DNA of 64,000 nt from Takifugu bimaculatus (GCA_004026145.2 CP034992.1:16223205-16287204); one strand, 5' to 3'; shown: positions 20,548 to 33,265, numbered from the stretch's first letter. Notes: a model not told the origin generated them from the letters alone. Numbers and translations: made by a program.

Positions 20548-23500
20548 TTTAAAAACAGAGAAAATCGATGCTGAACAAGTCTGTGGTTTCCTCCTCATGA
20601 GCTTTTCCCCTTTTCATTCTTAATCTGAATACAGTCTTTAAATTATTGTAGATTTTTAAAATACATTTTTCACCTCTCTCGTCTCCTCTCTCATCTCCTC
20701 TCATCATCACTCTCATCATCACTCTCGGGGCCACGGGCAGGGTCCACAGTGGGTGAAGGCATTTTTTTTATAGTGATTTCATCCTCTAGCCAAGTGTGGA
20801 CGTTCATGTGACGCATAGCACCGCATGAACATTTGCAGTGTGCTGCGAATTATGTCAGAGTATGGATTCAAGTGTAAGGATATCTGTCCTCCTGTAACAC
20901 TTTCTCAAATATTCCTGATGGATCGTTTTACTGGGAGATGCTATTGCTCCTTTTTTTCATCTGGCTGTATGAAAGTCAGGACTAGAGGATTGTATACTCA
21001 CCACTAACAGTATAAAATGAAGTCTTGGTACATAGGAACACCAGGAAGGCCATCCAGAGCATCACCTCCAACCTCAACATGGGCCTGGGATATTCTGGGA
21101 TATTCTACTTGATAATGAAAAGAATCTTGGAAAGGTGTCGCCTTGTTTTCTGACACAGCTGCCAGCTGGACTACCTCCCCGGTCTCAGCTCTCTTCAGTC
21201 CGCCAGAACTCCATATCTGCATTCATATGTTTGCACTAATTATGTGGTCGCACTTTGACTTTGTGTAGACAGTAATTTGTCAAACTGATTGCAGAAGCAG
21301 TGTTTCCGAAGCAGGGGTTGTGCCTCTCGATAAATGATCTCCTTCTCCAGAGAGTGAGCAGCCAAAAATCACACATCTCCACGTGCACACAGCTAAACAC
21401 ATTTCTCCGCTGTCAGTTTTTAATTGTTTTTCAGTCACCTTTTTAATTAAATATCCACCCAAATAGCCACCCCTGTTTAAATGTCATGCAAATTCTCTCT
21501 AACATCCTTGGAGCTGGTTAGCGATGATATTTGGGGGGAGCAAAACTCCGTGGTTTGTGGCGAATGCAATAACCGCCACAAGTCAGTTTCAATCATTAGC
21601 TATTGCCTGTCAAATTTTAATGAAGCCATCTGCTTCTATATATTCAGGTTATAGACGTGCTTGTAAAACTTGTTTTTATAACCAAGCAATGAAGTGTAAT
21701 AGTTTTAGGTAACTGTCTATATAAGAATGTTCAAATAACATCTGTTACTTCTGGAAACAAGACAGCAGAAATATGAGACCACCATGCTGGGAGGTTTATT
21801 TCCACTAAGCACATTCTTTTTGCACCATCTTAGGTTTGGTTAGGCGTTCTTGTCTTGGGCAACAAAAGCACAATGGCATTTCAATTTCAATTTCTTTCAA
21901 GTAATTGCTTTGGCTCTTTTTAATATACATCAGGAGATCGAAAATAACATTTGTCTGAAAGAATAAAAAACAAAAAAGAAGAAAATGCTTCACTCCGCAC
22001 ATTACGTGATTATCTCAGTTAATAATATTTTTCCTGTGCTTCACCATTAATTGATTAGAAATCAAACATTTGTGCACCTGTAGACAAGTGGACACACAAG
22101 TAAAATGGTATCATGTATATATGCCAGCCTAGTTATTCTAGTAGCTAATAATTCACACAGTACTATAATTAAGTGATGAACATCTGCATTTATGCTGCAG
22201 ATGTTGCTGTGCTCAGCAGAAAATATTAAAATTGTATACTTAGTCTGCATTTAAAAATGTGGACAAAGACTGTGTTTATTTACTGCCGCCAACCACCAGA
22301 GAGCACTCGCTATACTTTGGCGTCCCTATCAGGGAGACCTCGTGTTGCCCGTCTTGAGATCTGCTCCCCAGTCACACATGTTGTCACGTGCACATGACAT
22401 TTTCTAAGAAAAATGGTCAGAACCACTTTAAGGACATAAAGTAAAACTCTCATTTGTTTAAAGTGGCCTCTGGTGTAGAACAACAAGCCTTTTAAATGTT
22501 CTTTCCTTCACTAGCATTTTGGTGAAGTCACTTCCTGTCCAGTCCCATGATCCAGTCACCTGATCACTACATCAGGACAGATGTTATAGTATACGTTACT
22601 TAGCGATGTAACGAGTTTAGGTCCGTCATAAAACTAGATCTGTAATAGTTATATAATAGTTGTTCAGTTTTTGTAACATAACACCAATTGTAGTTCCCCA
22701 GAGACTGATTTCAAAAAGCGCTCCCACACCAAGCAAAAATAACCCTATCTGTTTTGTTTTTTTTTACAATACAGTATACCTTTAACCTTTGATCACAAGA
22801 TGATCAAATATAAACAATTTTTTTTATTACAGTGTTTGAAGCACTAATGAGGCCATGGAATCATTGCTTTTCAGTGAATAAGGTTTTATCCCCTCAACCT
22901 GATTCTGACAAAAATGAAAATCACACAAGAGCGTAAAAAACACAACGTGAACGATGGCGACTCGTTTGCACCTCCTTACTAAGGAGGAGTTGATTTACCT
23001 TCTCCAGCACGGCTCCCACATGTTGAGCACCTCCCTGCAGCCGGTGGGGTCTCCGTGGGACCTCCCAGAGGTAGTGAAGCACAGACCAACCCCAACAACA
23101 AAGCAAAATGCAAAAATGCTCTACAGCAACTTCAAATCATGATTATTTACACGATTATGTAAATGTCTTTATAGTGGGGAGAAAACTAAGGCAAAGGACA
23201 CCAAGTTCAATACAAGTAAAAGACTTAATTGGAAATATTGGGGAAAATGTGAGAAACCATGAGCATAAACAGATACACTGATATAGGCATAAAACCTGAA
23301 CTGTAAAATGAATAAAAGGGAAGAACAGATCGTGGCAGGAGCCCTCCAGCAGCAAGCTGTGCATATGGGTGGAGCGGTGGGAGGTGAGTACATGTTACTC
23401 TGCAAAAGAGTGGGGGGACGAGATGAAGGAGGGCTTCAGAAAGTCTTCCCTGCCTGGGGGCACAGGAGAACTGTATCCAGGAGGCGCTTAAGGAATGCTA

Positions 23501-25680
23501 GGGAGCCGCTAAAGCAGTAAAACTTATACAACCTCTCAAAGTGAACAAAGCCAAGTATTTTTATAACCTTTCTGGGATTCAGGCTGCTGGCTAAATGGTG
23601 GCTACAATCATGCGCAGCGATCCAACCTAGCTAACGTCCCCATTAACACAACACATTTTGCAATTCTTTCCCCATTTAAAATGCTATGTAGACCAAATGG
23701 AACTCAAAGAGGATGGGTTCTCGCCACCCACCACATAGCGTAACGTCTCGTGGGCCTTTTGTGCGAGTTCTGCAGCCTCGACACACTGCTGCTATCTTAA
23801 ACAAGGCAGGAGTGCAGTGGATTTAAATGCTCGCCAGCTGCTTAGAGACAAGCCAGAACTTATTGGCTTCCAGCAAAACGTGAACTTAATACTCATCTTT
23901 TGAAACAGAGATATGTGGCTCTGCACATGTCCTGATACAAACTGTGCAGCCTTACAGCAACGCTGCTATTTTAAAACAACAGTGAGACCCAACTGCACCG
24001 CACATCGCTGAGATCTGGCAACGCCTTTGGCCACCGGTTAGGTCTTTCAGCTTTGCCGTGGCCCACATTTTGACAAATCCCATTACAGCTGCTGCTACTG
24101 TCAACTCACAATATGCAGCAATGCAAATGACATATTTGGTGACACTCTGCCAAGAAATGAATGTGCTATACCTGCGGGCAGCGCGTCACTGGAATTAGTG
24201 TCATCGTGCACTACAGATGCACGAGCAAAGCGTATAACTGGACTCTCGGTTCTCCAAGAGTGAAGTATCCTTCCAGTCACAAATTCACGTCCTTTATGGA
24301 ATATGTTGTGTTAAAAAGAATCTGAAAATATTCAAGACACAGTTGCCTGGGCAACTACCAGCACATTTTTTGAAAAAGAGCATATACGCACACTGCACAC
24401 TCTTGGGGGGGGGGGGCGGGGGCTTTTGGCTGTATAACTTCCTGCTGTTAAATCCCCCAGGTCCAACTGTGTGGGTTTAGAAAAAGCGCGTCTCCCTTTT
24501 GTTGCAATCTACTGTGTACCCAGCTCAGCCAGACACTTCTGGATTAGACCAAGAACTTTATGGAACTCTATTAGCAAAACTAGCAGATCATCAATGTAAA
24601 AAGTAGTATTACTTTGAACCGTGATTAGCTGATCCAGAGTTGTGCACTTATAGTTGACGCCCTAATCTACCCTTGCAAGCGTGTGGGAACATTCTCAGTC
24701 ATCAGGGATGAAGGGTTTAAAGGAATTCAACTGGATTTAAGTCTTTTAACGAGGCCTCACCTGTTAGCCATTAACTAACTGGTGCCAATCCCAGACTTCT
24801 TTCCTGCAGTTTAGTGATTGCTGGTTGTTGGTGGTAATTAGCATTATTAAAAGGTGAGTCATCATGTGATGTTGGGTGTGAACGGTTGTGAAACCATCTG
24901 GCGGGGGTCCCCGGGACAGCAGTGGCTTTTTCCAGTTAAACAAAGGTGCATCTTTCCCTCCTCTCTGAACATGAACATTGCTGTCATCAAATATCACACG
25001 ATGGCCTGAACAGAGGTCCTGCTGAATCGTCTCTAACCAAGACGTTGATTCGTGCTGTTCCACGTTCACATGCATGAGTACTGCATCCTAGAACTTGTTA
25101 AAACGAAGCAAAATGAACGAGCGTAAATAAGCCCATTCTTTTAAAATGCCAACATTGCTTGGCCTGTGGCTCAATGGTGCATTTTCCCAGAATTCTTGGT
25201 GTTTCAGATGGAATACAACAAAAGCTTACTGATGCTTATGTTTGACACAGGGTATACATACATAACTAGCATGTTCTTTCATGGAGTTGTGGAGTGTCAC
25301 AGGAGTCTGAATACATTCTTATATGCGTTATCCAAGGAGGTTTTCTGTGTCAGCTGGACTGTTTTCTTCTCTTGACGATGTTTCACCTTCTATTCAGAAG
25401 GCTTCTTCCGTTCAGTTCTTATATATGTTGTGTTTTTCAAGCCTAAAGCAGCTGAACAGAATTCTCCTATGCAGTTCCTGAGCTGGGTTAAAGAATCGGC
25501 TCGACCGGTTGGCCTCCGTTTATTATATCCATTCAACTTGAAGCCTATGTATGTGGTTTTATCTTCAAAATGCTACTTTCACCTTTTTAGTTTGCCATGG
25601 CCATTTAATGGTAACACGCCTCGTCATAACATTTTCCGATTACATTAGTCCTTTTTCTTTTGTTTAAAATAAATTTTTTA
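20548..25680. other. igsf21 intron, nothing firmly recognised
   Basis: AT-rich intron. CT-rich stretch at 20680-20735. A G run of 12-18 bases at about 24405-24421. Two GC-richer patches, 22950-23110 and 23330-23520, hold open frames of about 60-70 codons; the first starts MATRLHLLTKEELIYLLQHG, but I could not place it in a family and no splice-site pair frames it. No transposase motif was found. Confidence 0.45.
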
Positions 25681-25698
25681 TATAATATATAAAAAAAT

Positions 25699-25699
<1 letters not shown>

Positions 25700-25742
<43 letters not shown>
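25700..25742. repeat. (AT)n microsatellite
   Basis: About 20 AT units in a broader AT-only stretch directly left of the LTR-like repeat. Confidence 0.9.
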
Positions 25743-25748
<6 letters not shown>

Positions 25749-25765
25749 TTAAAAAAGGAAATGCT

Positions 25766-26436
25766 TGTTCTTGGGACGGTGCAATTTGGACCCAAATGCA
25801 GCACTCTGGAAAGCTGGACCGTGGTAATGACTTTTATTAGCACAGGGCCAAAAGGAAGGAACTCAGGCAGACAAGGAAACACAGGAAATAGTCAGCTCTT
25901 CAGGGTCAGGGCCCGCACAGAGTCTATGGGTTTCAGGCTCGGGGAGTGGGTCGAGCAGAGCCGGAATGCGGAACCAATGGGGAAGGACGTAAATCCTCAG
26001 AACCGTGCAGTTCCGCTGACAGCGGGCAGGAGTGACAGACAGGGTCTTACAGGAGAGGAGGCCGACGATGTAGCGGAGCAGACTGGGGACGAGCAGCAGC
26101 GACGTCGGGGCCATGCGGAGACGTCAAAACCAGGTGAGCAGACAGGAACCAGAAACACTGAGGCAGGAGTCGTAGTCAGGGGCAGAAAGCAGGTAGGTTG
26201 TCCGGGGAACAGGCGAGGCAGGTAGAACGAAGACAGGCAGGGTCAGTAACAGGTAATCCGGCAGGGAAATAATGCTAGAAAGTTTCGCATCAAAGCAGAA
26301 GAACAATCTGGCGAAGACTGAGAGTGCAGGGGAGGCTTATAGTCAGGGCTGATTGGGAATAAGCTGCAGCTGTGCTGCAGGTGAGTGGAGTTGAGGCAGG
26401 GGGACAGGAGGGAACTGGGGAAATGGGGCTGTGACA
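25766..26436 (-). mobile_element. Probable solo LTR, Gypsy-type
   Basis: On the minus strand the unit begins TGTCACAGCCCC and ends CCAAGAACA, giving TG...CA termini. Toward its end it has a polyadenylation signal within CTAATAAAAGTC (about 25835-25845), then a run reading GCTGCATTTGGGTCC, a sequence I associate with the 3' end of fish Gypsy LTRs. GC content is well above the flanks. No internal gag/pol or second LTR lies nearby, hence solo LTR. I see no clean 4-5 base target duplication, so the boundaries may be a few bases off. Open frames of 60-154 codons inside are by-products of composition. Confidence 0.55.
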
Positions 26437-28477
26437 GTTCTTTTTGCACAGTCCAGAGACAGTTTTAGCCTGACACCCGGGGACACTCCGCTCGCCATTT
26501 CATTTCCGAGTTTGAATGCGATTTATCTTGGATATGCCATTATTTAGCTTTGTTGAAATGTCCTTTGTGTCCATGCAACAACGTTCCTGCAAGTATGGCC
26601 ACGTTCTCCCAGTCATGTGCACCCATGGACAGATGACTACTGTATGTGTCCGTGACTCCATTCGCAGCGCTGACATTGTTCTGCTAACATCATAACACAA
26701 ATATGCCTGCTAGTTTCAGCTGTCAGAAAAGAGCGGAAAAAAGAAAGAAAGATGAGGACATTCAGTGTGACAACCTTTTATATTTTTCTCTTTCTCTGTT
26801 ATGCACAATGAGTTATTCAGTTAGCGTGCCCAGATTTGCAGGGCTGCCGTCCTCTCCAAAGCACTTGTTTGAGTGTAACATCATTAATAAGGACTGTCTG
26901 TGTCTTGCTTCTGCACCTGATTGGACTCAACCCTGCTTCATCAGAAATAATGCTGTCTGTTTGCACCAGAGCAGAACATCTTTATTAAAACCTTAAATGT
27001 GGGGAGAGCAAAATCGCATTTTATAAAAGGTGACATTTGTTCTATTCTCTAGACCCACTCCCAGCTATTTGCATGGAAGTGATGCACATTAGCATTCTGC
27101 AGCCCAAGTAATTCCCTCCTAATGTGGCCGTTGTCTCCTCTTCAACCAAACCCAATTTTTTTTTTTGCCTGCACAGTTCATCTTGATTTTGTTCTCAAAT
27201 TTTAAGCGCCAACAGTAGCCTAAGGAGCTGCCTTTCCTGCTAGCTGTCAGGAAGCAACCCTTCCCTTTTAGTGCCACGAGCCTTTGTCATCTTTATTAGC
27301 CCGTGGTTCCATGATGATTGTAGGAACCCGAAGGGAATATGGGAGATAAGGCGATATGGATCACCACACTGCAATCTTCCCCTGGAGGATTTTGCTGCAG
27401 CAAATACGCAGCCTGTTAAACATAGAAGGATAATCACATACTTTGTGTTAGCAAAGTGCAAGATAAGTTCCCTTTTATGCATAAATGCTAATGGCTGGAA
27501 AGGGACTGATCACTGCAGGGCCTGTCAGGAAGTGCATGCTGCTAATGGTGGTTGTGATGGGACATTTTCTTTGCTCTGAGATCTCCAGGTATTTATCAAA
27601 AGCATAGTCAGACTCTAATTACTTTTAATTAAACAAAGCGGTATATTAAAAAAAATAAATTCCACGAAATCATTTGGATTCTCTCTGCTGCTACATGATA
27701 TTATAATCAGTAGCTTTGGGCTATTTCATGTGTGTGATCTAGACACCTATTACACCGCTACGACCACCCGTTTACGCTCTGGAGGTGATGATGTCACTGG
27801 GTGCCACCTACTCACGGGGAGGAATAATCCATATTTGTCACATTACTCTCTTGCTGCTGCAAAAAGATGCAAATGTTTGTGTGCTCTATTGTAACATCTT
27901 TATGGATCTGAAAATATAGATTGTGCACATTTACCATCAGTGATTTAGAAGCTGCTTATTAAAGCTGTCATTGTCAACAGGAACATAGTGTTTTGGTTTG
28001 TTTTTGGTTTTAAAAGAGGAAGCCAAGATGTCGTCAAGGACTGAGAGGCACCAGCTAGATTAGTGTGAACTGCTGACAAGAGCAAGCTGTCAAAAATATT
28101 GATTCTCATCTCAAAATCATCACACAGCTCCATCTTTCTGTGCTGTTCTAGGAATTTCTTTCCTTCTATTTATCGCCTTGAGCTGTCGGAGCTTTTCTGG
28201 AGTCAATGGCATGGAAACATGGCTAATAATGGCAGCAGTTTGTAGCAGTTAATGTATTAACAAATAAAAAGACTTTAATAGTTACTGGAGAAGATGACGT
28301 GAATAAGTTGAGCCAAACTTCTTCTCCGATCAAGGTTCTAATTAAAGGCGTATGGAGTCTTTGAGGCGGACCTGCCTGCGCTTTCTGCAGTACAACATTG
28401 TGATATTTTATACACAGAGCATCACTGGGGCTTTCACATGGCTATATTCTAAAATCACACTTGGAACTACAGGGTAT
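26437..28477. other. igsf21 intron, nothing recognised
   Basis: No element or gene motif on either strand; mostly AT-rich, with a T run near 27153-27163. Confidence 0.5.
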
Positions 28478-28671
28478 CAATCAATCAATCTTTATTTATA
28501 TAGCGTCTTTTACAATCAAAATTGTTTCTAGGCACTTTCCAGAATCCCAGGGCCTGACCCCAACAAGCAACAGTAACAGGAAAAACTCCCCTTTAACAGG
28601 AAGAAACCTGGAACAGAACCAGGCTCATATAAGGGGACCCTCCTGCTGATGGCCGGCTGGGTAGAGAGAGA
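28478..28671. repeat. Dispersed fish repeat, left half
   Basis: Starts with CAATCAATCTTTATTTATAT and contains blocks such as CCCAGGGCCTGACCCCAAC, AACAGGAAGAAACCTGG and CTGATGGCCGGCTGGGTAGA, which I recognise as a high-copy repeat of percomorph genomes. Its class is not clear to me. In other copies the next part is a GA-rich tract. Here GAGAGAGAGA is followed at once by the end of a LINE; the GA-rich continuation appears at 33122-33265. Confidence 0.65.
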
Positions 28672-28734
28672 GATTTGATTTTTACAAAATACTTTAATTC
28701 ACAAATTTACACAGGGCCACAAAACTCCCTGTTT

Positions 28735-28870
28735 AGAAAACCCACAGAACAACAATAATAGCAATAATAATAATCATAACAATAATAATAATAGTAATAA
28801 TAATAACAATAATAATAGTTATAATGATAATGATACCACCAACCACAATAAAAATAGATAAATAAATAAA
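28735..28870. repeat. (AAT)n-rich low-complexity tract
   Basis: AAT/AAC/AAG trinucleotides in the 3' trailer of the Tx1-like LINE. Confidence 0.85.
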
Positions 28871-31703
28871 TATTAAGAAATCAACAATACAATTTATCCC
28901 ACCAGGGGGTGTGCAAAGTGCAAAAGATCCTAAAACATTTTTGTGACACCATATGTCCTGGAATTTGCCGAGGTCGTTCATCATTTTATAAAACCCAAAT
29001 TCCAACGTCAGCCTGCCCCGGACATTGCAGCGCCACACAGAGGCGGCCTCACTATCCCCAGTTTTTGGAATTTTGTTCTTCCTGGAGACGTAAATTGCCA
29101 TTTTTGCCTCACCACAGATAAAATTCAGGAGTTGCCACTTGTTGCGAGCGGCTTTTGAGTTGTATCCTGCGCCAAAAATAAAAGTTCTAATAGAAAAGGT
29201 TTCCTTAAAACCATTAAAAACACCCTTCATGACATTAAGAAGTACAGTGAGCCTCTCACACTCACTGTACGCGTGGAACACAGTCTCTTGCCTGGAACAA
29301 AACGGGCACTGGTCCGACACAGCAGTGTTCATTCTGGAGAGGAGAGCGTTCAGGGCGACAGCCCCATGTAGGATCCTTCACTGGAGGTCCCCAGTCCTCT
29401 TCTTCAGGGGCGGCTTGTAAAGGACCCTCCAGCAGGGGCGGGTTCCATCCCCTTCCAGTCGATCAGCCCACACGCTGGTGCTCCTGTTCGACAGTCCTCT
29501 CCTGTTTAGTACCCTCACTGCAGTCGTTGTATAGGGTCTTTTTATCGACCGCGACTAGGGTTTCTGGTTCGGTCCCCTGGCTGTAGTCCTCAAGGATATG
29601 CCTCTCTCTTGTGCTGAGTCTGTTCCTCCATAGCCGAAGCACCCCCTCAGCCACCTGGGTAGAGTGGATGCCTAACAGGAAACCCACTGCCTATGCAGCC
29701 CGTTAGGTCTGGTCCTGCCACGGCCACTACGTGCTGGAGGAGTAAGGTTTGGGTCCGCCACAGTGCAGCCGTCAGCCTCGGCGTGGCTTCGGCCGAGACG
29801 TCCAGCCTGGCTCCGTGCACCGTGGGTTCCTTTAGCAGCCAATACAGAGGTCAGAGCTGGTTCTTTTTTCAACTTTAAAAAGGGCCCATGCCTTAACAAC
29901 ACTTTGATAAAATGGAGGTAGCCGATTTAATTTTGCAGTTAAAAACAGTGCATCATCCAGCCCCAAGTTACTCACCCGTCTGAAGACACATCTGGCCACA
30001 TCTCTCCACATTAGGTTTTCCGGCCCTGTTAAAAACCTCTGCATGAACTGCATTCTAAAAGCGGCGGTCCTGCTGGCCAGGTAGATGAGGCCCTGTCCTC
30101 CCTCCTCTCTAGGCAAGTACAACAGCCCCTGCTGGACCCAATGCATGCCGTCCCAGAAGAAAGCCAGAACCCTTGTCTGAAGTTGTGCTAGTAACCCTGA
30201 GGGTGGTTCCACGCAACTGAGCCGGTGCCAAAGCACAGAGGCCATCAGGTTATTGAGGACAAGGGTTCTGCTTCTGTACGACATACGGGGGAGGAGCCAT
30301 TTCCATTTTTGAATTTTTTCTTCTACCTGTGTCTAACCAATTTTTCTTTTCAGTTTCTTCATCTCCCATAAAAACACCTAGGTACTTTAGGCCGTCCCTC
30401 CGCCAGGCAAGATCCTGGGGAAGCACCGGCAGACCTTTTTCCCACTTGCCAATGGCCAGGGCTTCACTCTTGTTCCAGTTGACCTTGGCCGTGGACAGGC
30501 GGTTGAATAAAACTGTTAAATTAGATAAAACATCTAGGTCTATCTGGCTGCGCACCATTATTATATGTCATCTGTGTAAGCAGATAAAATAATTTCTCTG
30601 TAAAAGGACGGTAAAAACAGGCCATCTACGCTTGCATGGATCCTAGAGAGAAGGGGTTCGAGGGAGAGAGCGTAGAGCATTCCAGAGAGGGCGCAGCCCT
30701 GCCGGACGCCTCTGCGCACCCTGAAGGGAGCACACAGACTGCCATTGAACTTAAGCATACTCGCAATCTCACAGTACAGGACGCGGATCATCGCTATGAA
30801 GCCAGGGCTGAACCCGAACCTCTCCATCACCTTCCAGAGGAACTCGTGTTCAACCTGGTCAAAAGCCTTTTCCTGGTCTAACGAAATGAGACCAGTATCA
30901 ATGTCCAATGACCTAGAGACTTCCAAAATATCCCGAATTAGGTGGACCTTATCAACTATGGACCTGCCGGGCACACAGTAAGTCTGGTCCTGGTGGATGA
31001 CCTGCTCCATAGCTTCCCTGAGCCTGGAGGCCAAGGTCTTGGACAGAATCCTATAATCCATACACAGCAGAGACACAGGGTGCCAGTTCTTAATCTCCTG
31101 CAGGTTGCCATTTTTTGGCAGGAGGGTGACCACCGCTCTCCTGCAGGACAGTGGCAGGGAACCCAAGGCCAGGCTCTTGTTAAAGACCTCCAGCATGTCG
31201 TGGGCCACAATGTACCAGAAGGCTTTAAAGAAATCTACCGTGAGCCCATCGACACCTGGAGATTTCCTTCCTTTCATGCTTGGCAGAGCGGCCTGGAGCT
31301 CGTCAATTTGCAGTGGCCTGTCCAGCCGCGAGTTTGTCTCCTCAGAGACCCAAGGAAGGTCCCCGCAGAACTCATCGAACAGGCCGTCATCCCTGCAGTA
31401 GTCGCTCTCGTATAGGGAGGAAAAGAACTCCACTGCCCGCTACGTTATCTGGCCCGGCTCCACGAGTTCCTGCCCTGTGCTCAAAAACAGTGAAGGGATT
31501 ATTAGGTTCTCTCTGCGCTTCTTCTCCAGCCCAAAAAAGAAGCTAGAGGGAGCATCCATTTCAGTGATGTCTTGAATCCGGGACCTGACCAGTGTACCCT
31601 CTACCTGATTGTCCAGCAGGCTGGCCAAGGCCATTTTTTTAGATTGGAGGATTTCAATACACCCTCGATCTCCTGTGGAGCTGCCAATTGCCTCTAGCTC
31701 CAC
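28860..31703 (-). pseudogene. Tx1-like reverse transcriptase (ORF2 C-terminal part), broken
   Basis: The frame ending at 31440 leads toward the RT (DAPSSFFFGLEKKRRENLII) and stops at 31440-31442. From 31433 a 290-codon frame carries the RT: MKGRKSPGVDGLTVDFFKAF (about 31290-31230), NWHPVSLLCMDYRILSKTLA, LISLDQEKAFDQVEHEFLW (first aspartate), RRGVRQGCALSGMLYALSLE, and the catalytic box SAYTDDI at its end (about 30580-30561), with both aspartates kept in an unusual YTDD form. A frameshift follows; WNKSEALAIGKWEKGLP (about 30480) and DGLKYLGVFMG continue the thumb. Later frames give the C-terminal region, ending with CPFCSRQETVFHAYSECERL (about 29307-29248), a zinc-binding motif of such LINEs. 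Confidence 0.82.
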
Positions 31704-31726
31704 TATCTCTGTCTCTAGATCTTTTA

Positions 31727-31848
31727 GTATAAGGATAAGGATAAAGGATAAAAAACTTTATTGATCCCACATCGGGGAAATTGCATGTTACAGCGGTAGC
31801 CCGTGGTGTACAATACAGAAAAGTACTAAAACAAAAAAATAAAAAACG
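31727..31848 (-). mobile_element. L2-clade LINE 3' fragment nested in the Tx1-like LINE
   Basis: About 120 bases nearly identical to 36903-37015: CTTTATTGATCCCACATCGG, then GTTACAGCGGTAGCCCGTGG and TACAATACAGAAAAGTACTA. The left side is a (GGATAA)n-like tail, the 3' end of the L2 family. The Tx1-like endonuclease sequence resumes on the other side, so this is a severely 5'-truncated insertion into it. Confidence 0.8.
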
Positions 31849-31889
31849 ACCTGCGTATGTCCTGCGTGGCATTGAGAAATACTGCTGGC

Positions 31890-32400
31890 ACAGGAGCTGT
31901 ATCTCTAATTTACCACAGTCCCATCACTGTCCTAAGCACTTAAAATCGGATTTTTTCTTTCTAAATTCTGACCAGAAATGACATAAAACCTCTCTATTGT
32001 CCTGGGCTAGGCTGCAGTTAAAATGCCAGTATGCACTCCTGGGCATAATCTTCTTTATAGTGACTTCACCTAAAACCAGCGAGTGATCGGTAAAACCGAC
32101 TGGCATGATGTTACACTGCCTAAAAACACTGAAGTGATGCCTAAAACAATAAAAACAGTCAAGTCTTGCCGAGGAGATCCTACCGTCACCTAGGTGGGAC
32201 CAAGTGTATTGCCTGCTGTCTGCGTGCATCCTCCTCCACACATCCACCAGGCCATGAGAATAGGCCAGCTGTCTCAGACAATGTTGCAAGGCTGGATGAG
32301 GCTCTGCATGGTCGCGGTCTAAAAGGGAGCGGCGGGCTCCACCACCGGCGCGTCCGGGACCGTGCGGCTCAGGCAAGCCCTGGCGAGATGACCCTCCTCG
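31890..32400 (-). pseudogene. Tx1-like endonuclease, C-terminal half only
   Basis: On the minus strand a continuous frame encodes LRQLAYSHGLVDVWRRMHAD, SRQYTWSHLGDGRISSARLD and FTDHSLVLGEVTIKK, the last strands of an EEP-fold endonuclease including the D-H pair. The N-terminal half, with the first catalytic asparagine and glutamate, is absent: just upstream the sequence joins onto the gag knuckle region. The deletion removes the end of ORF1 and the start of ORF2. Confidence 0.75.
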
Positions 32401-32972
32401 CCGCAGTTGAAACACTTCAGGGCGGAGGACGTCGCAAAAGGGTATAATCAAAATCGTCTACCTGAACGATGAACCAATAATTAAACTCATCCACCCTGTT
32501 ATTGAGGATCATATGAACTTGTCTCCGGTGAGACACTACGTTTCTCAGCAGCGGCGATTTGCACCCCGACAGCATCTTCCTAATAGGGAAAACCACTTTC
32601 CCATGCCGGGACAGCTCCTTCACAAGAAACTCGTCGCTAATAAACGGTGGCACATTGAACAGGGTAATCCGTGCCGCCGGTTGTGTTAGCGGAGTCACTT
32701 GGACGGAGTCACTGTCCGCCCACAGTGATCCCCGTCTCCACCAACTTGTTAACTTGTTCCACCTTCTCCAGGAACAATACGACTGCCCCGTTCATTTGGG
32801 CGGCGGATTTAACCGAGCTGTGGCCAATTTTTTGGCCCACAGCCTGCGCCGCCTCCTCCACACTAAGCACAGAGCCAGCTCCCACTTTGACTCCGTGCTT
32901 CTGACTCAACCCGGTCAAACCGGCGTTGGCCGCCATGACGGCAGCATGCGGTCGGCCGCCCCACACACTCAC
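32340..32972 (-). pseudogene. Tx1-like ORF1 (gag-like nucleic-acid-binding protein), broken
   Basis: On the minus strand the likely start is MAANAGLTGLSQKHGVKVGA at 32936. It runs to about 32709, then shifts frame into PAARITLFNVPPFISDEFLV (about 32680-32620), an RNA-recognition-like strand-helix unit. Near 32414-32370 a third frame gives CFNCGEEGHLARAC, a perfect CX2CX4HX4C zinc knuckle. In this group ORF1 coats the element RNA. The C-terminus is lost in the ORF1/endonuclease deletion. Confidence 0.72.
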
Positions 32973-33121
32973 CCAAGCACTCGTTAAACTAATATAAACC
33001 CGAATAACACCACAATAAATTAAACTATATTATCCAGCATTCACACACAAGAAAGAATAGGAAAAAAAGCGCTTTCACGCAGTTTTCGCTCGCTCACTAT
33101 TCCGCTCACACACGTCTCACC

Positions 33122-33265
33122 CAGAGAAGAGAAGAGAGGACAGGTAGAGGAGAAGTAGAGGAGAGGAGAAGAGAAGAGAGGTAGAGGAGAGGGAGAGGAG
33201 AGGGAGAGGAGAAGGGAAGAGAGGAGAAGGAGAGGAGAGGTAGAGGAGAGAATAGGCATAGATCA
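33122..33265. repeat. GA-rich tract and right half of the dispersed fish repeat
   Basis: About 130 bases of almost pure purine built from GAGAGG, GAGAAG and AGGTAGAGGAGA units, followed by GGCATAGATCACAGAAAATA. In intact copies of the repeat at 28478-28671 this tract follows GGCTGGGTAGAGAGAG. I read it as the displaced continuation split by the LINE. Confidence 0.65.

Larger units (their letters stand above)
28672..33121 (-). mobile_element. Tx1-like (L1-group) LINE, internally deleted
   Basis: Two-cistron non-LTR retrotransposon read on the minus strand: a gag-like first gene with a CCHC knuckle, then endonuclease and reverse transcriptase with a C-terminal cysteine/histidine motif. The 3' end (near 28672) lies directly against GAGAGA and the 5' end (near 33121) directly against AGAGAAGAGAAGAGAGG. 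The whole 4.45-kb element therefore sits inside a GA/TC tract. Every coding part is frameshifted or has stops, and the gag/endonuclease junction is deleted. The 3' trailer (28740-28870) has become an (AAT)n-rich tract. Assignment to the Tx1 group rests on the RT and gag style and is less sure than the L1-group call. Confidence 0.8.

Noticed and set aside
22954..23142. Small gene beginning MATRLHLLTKEELIYLLQHG
   Set aside because: No family recognised, no splice pair, ends after 62 codons; not enough to call a gene.
25761..26225. 154-codon open frame on +
   Set aside because: Lies inside the probable LTR, whose GC-rich sequence keeps frames open on both strands.
28733..28870. Hydrophobic I/V-rich tail of the minus frame
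   Set aside because: It is translation of the (AAT)n tract in the LINE 3' trailer, not a membrane segment.
33122..33265. Promoter-like GAGA element
   Set aside because: The purine tract is better explained as the displaced GA part of a dispersed repeat.
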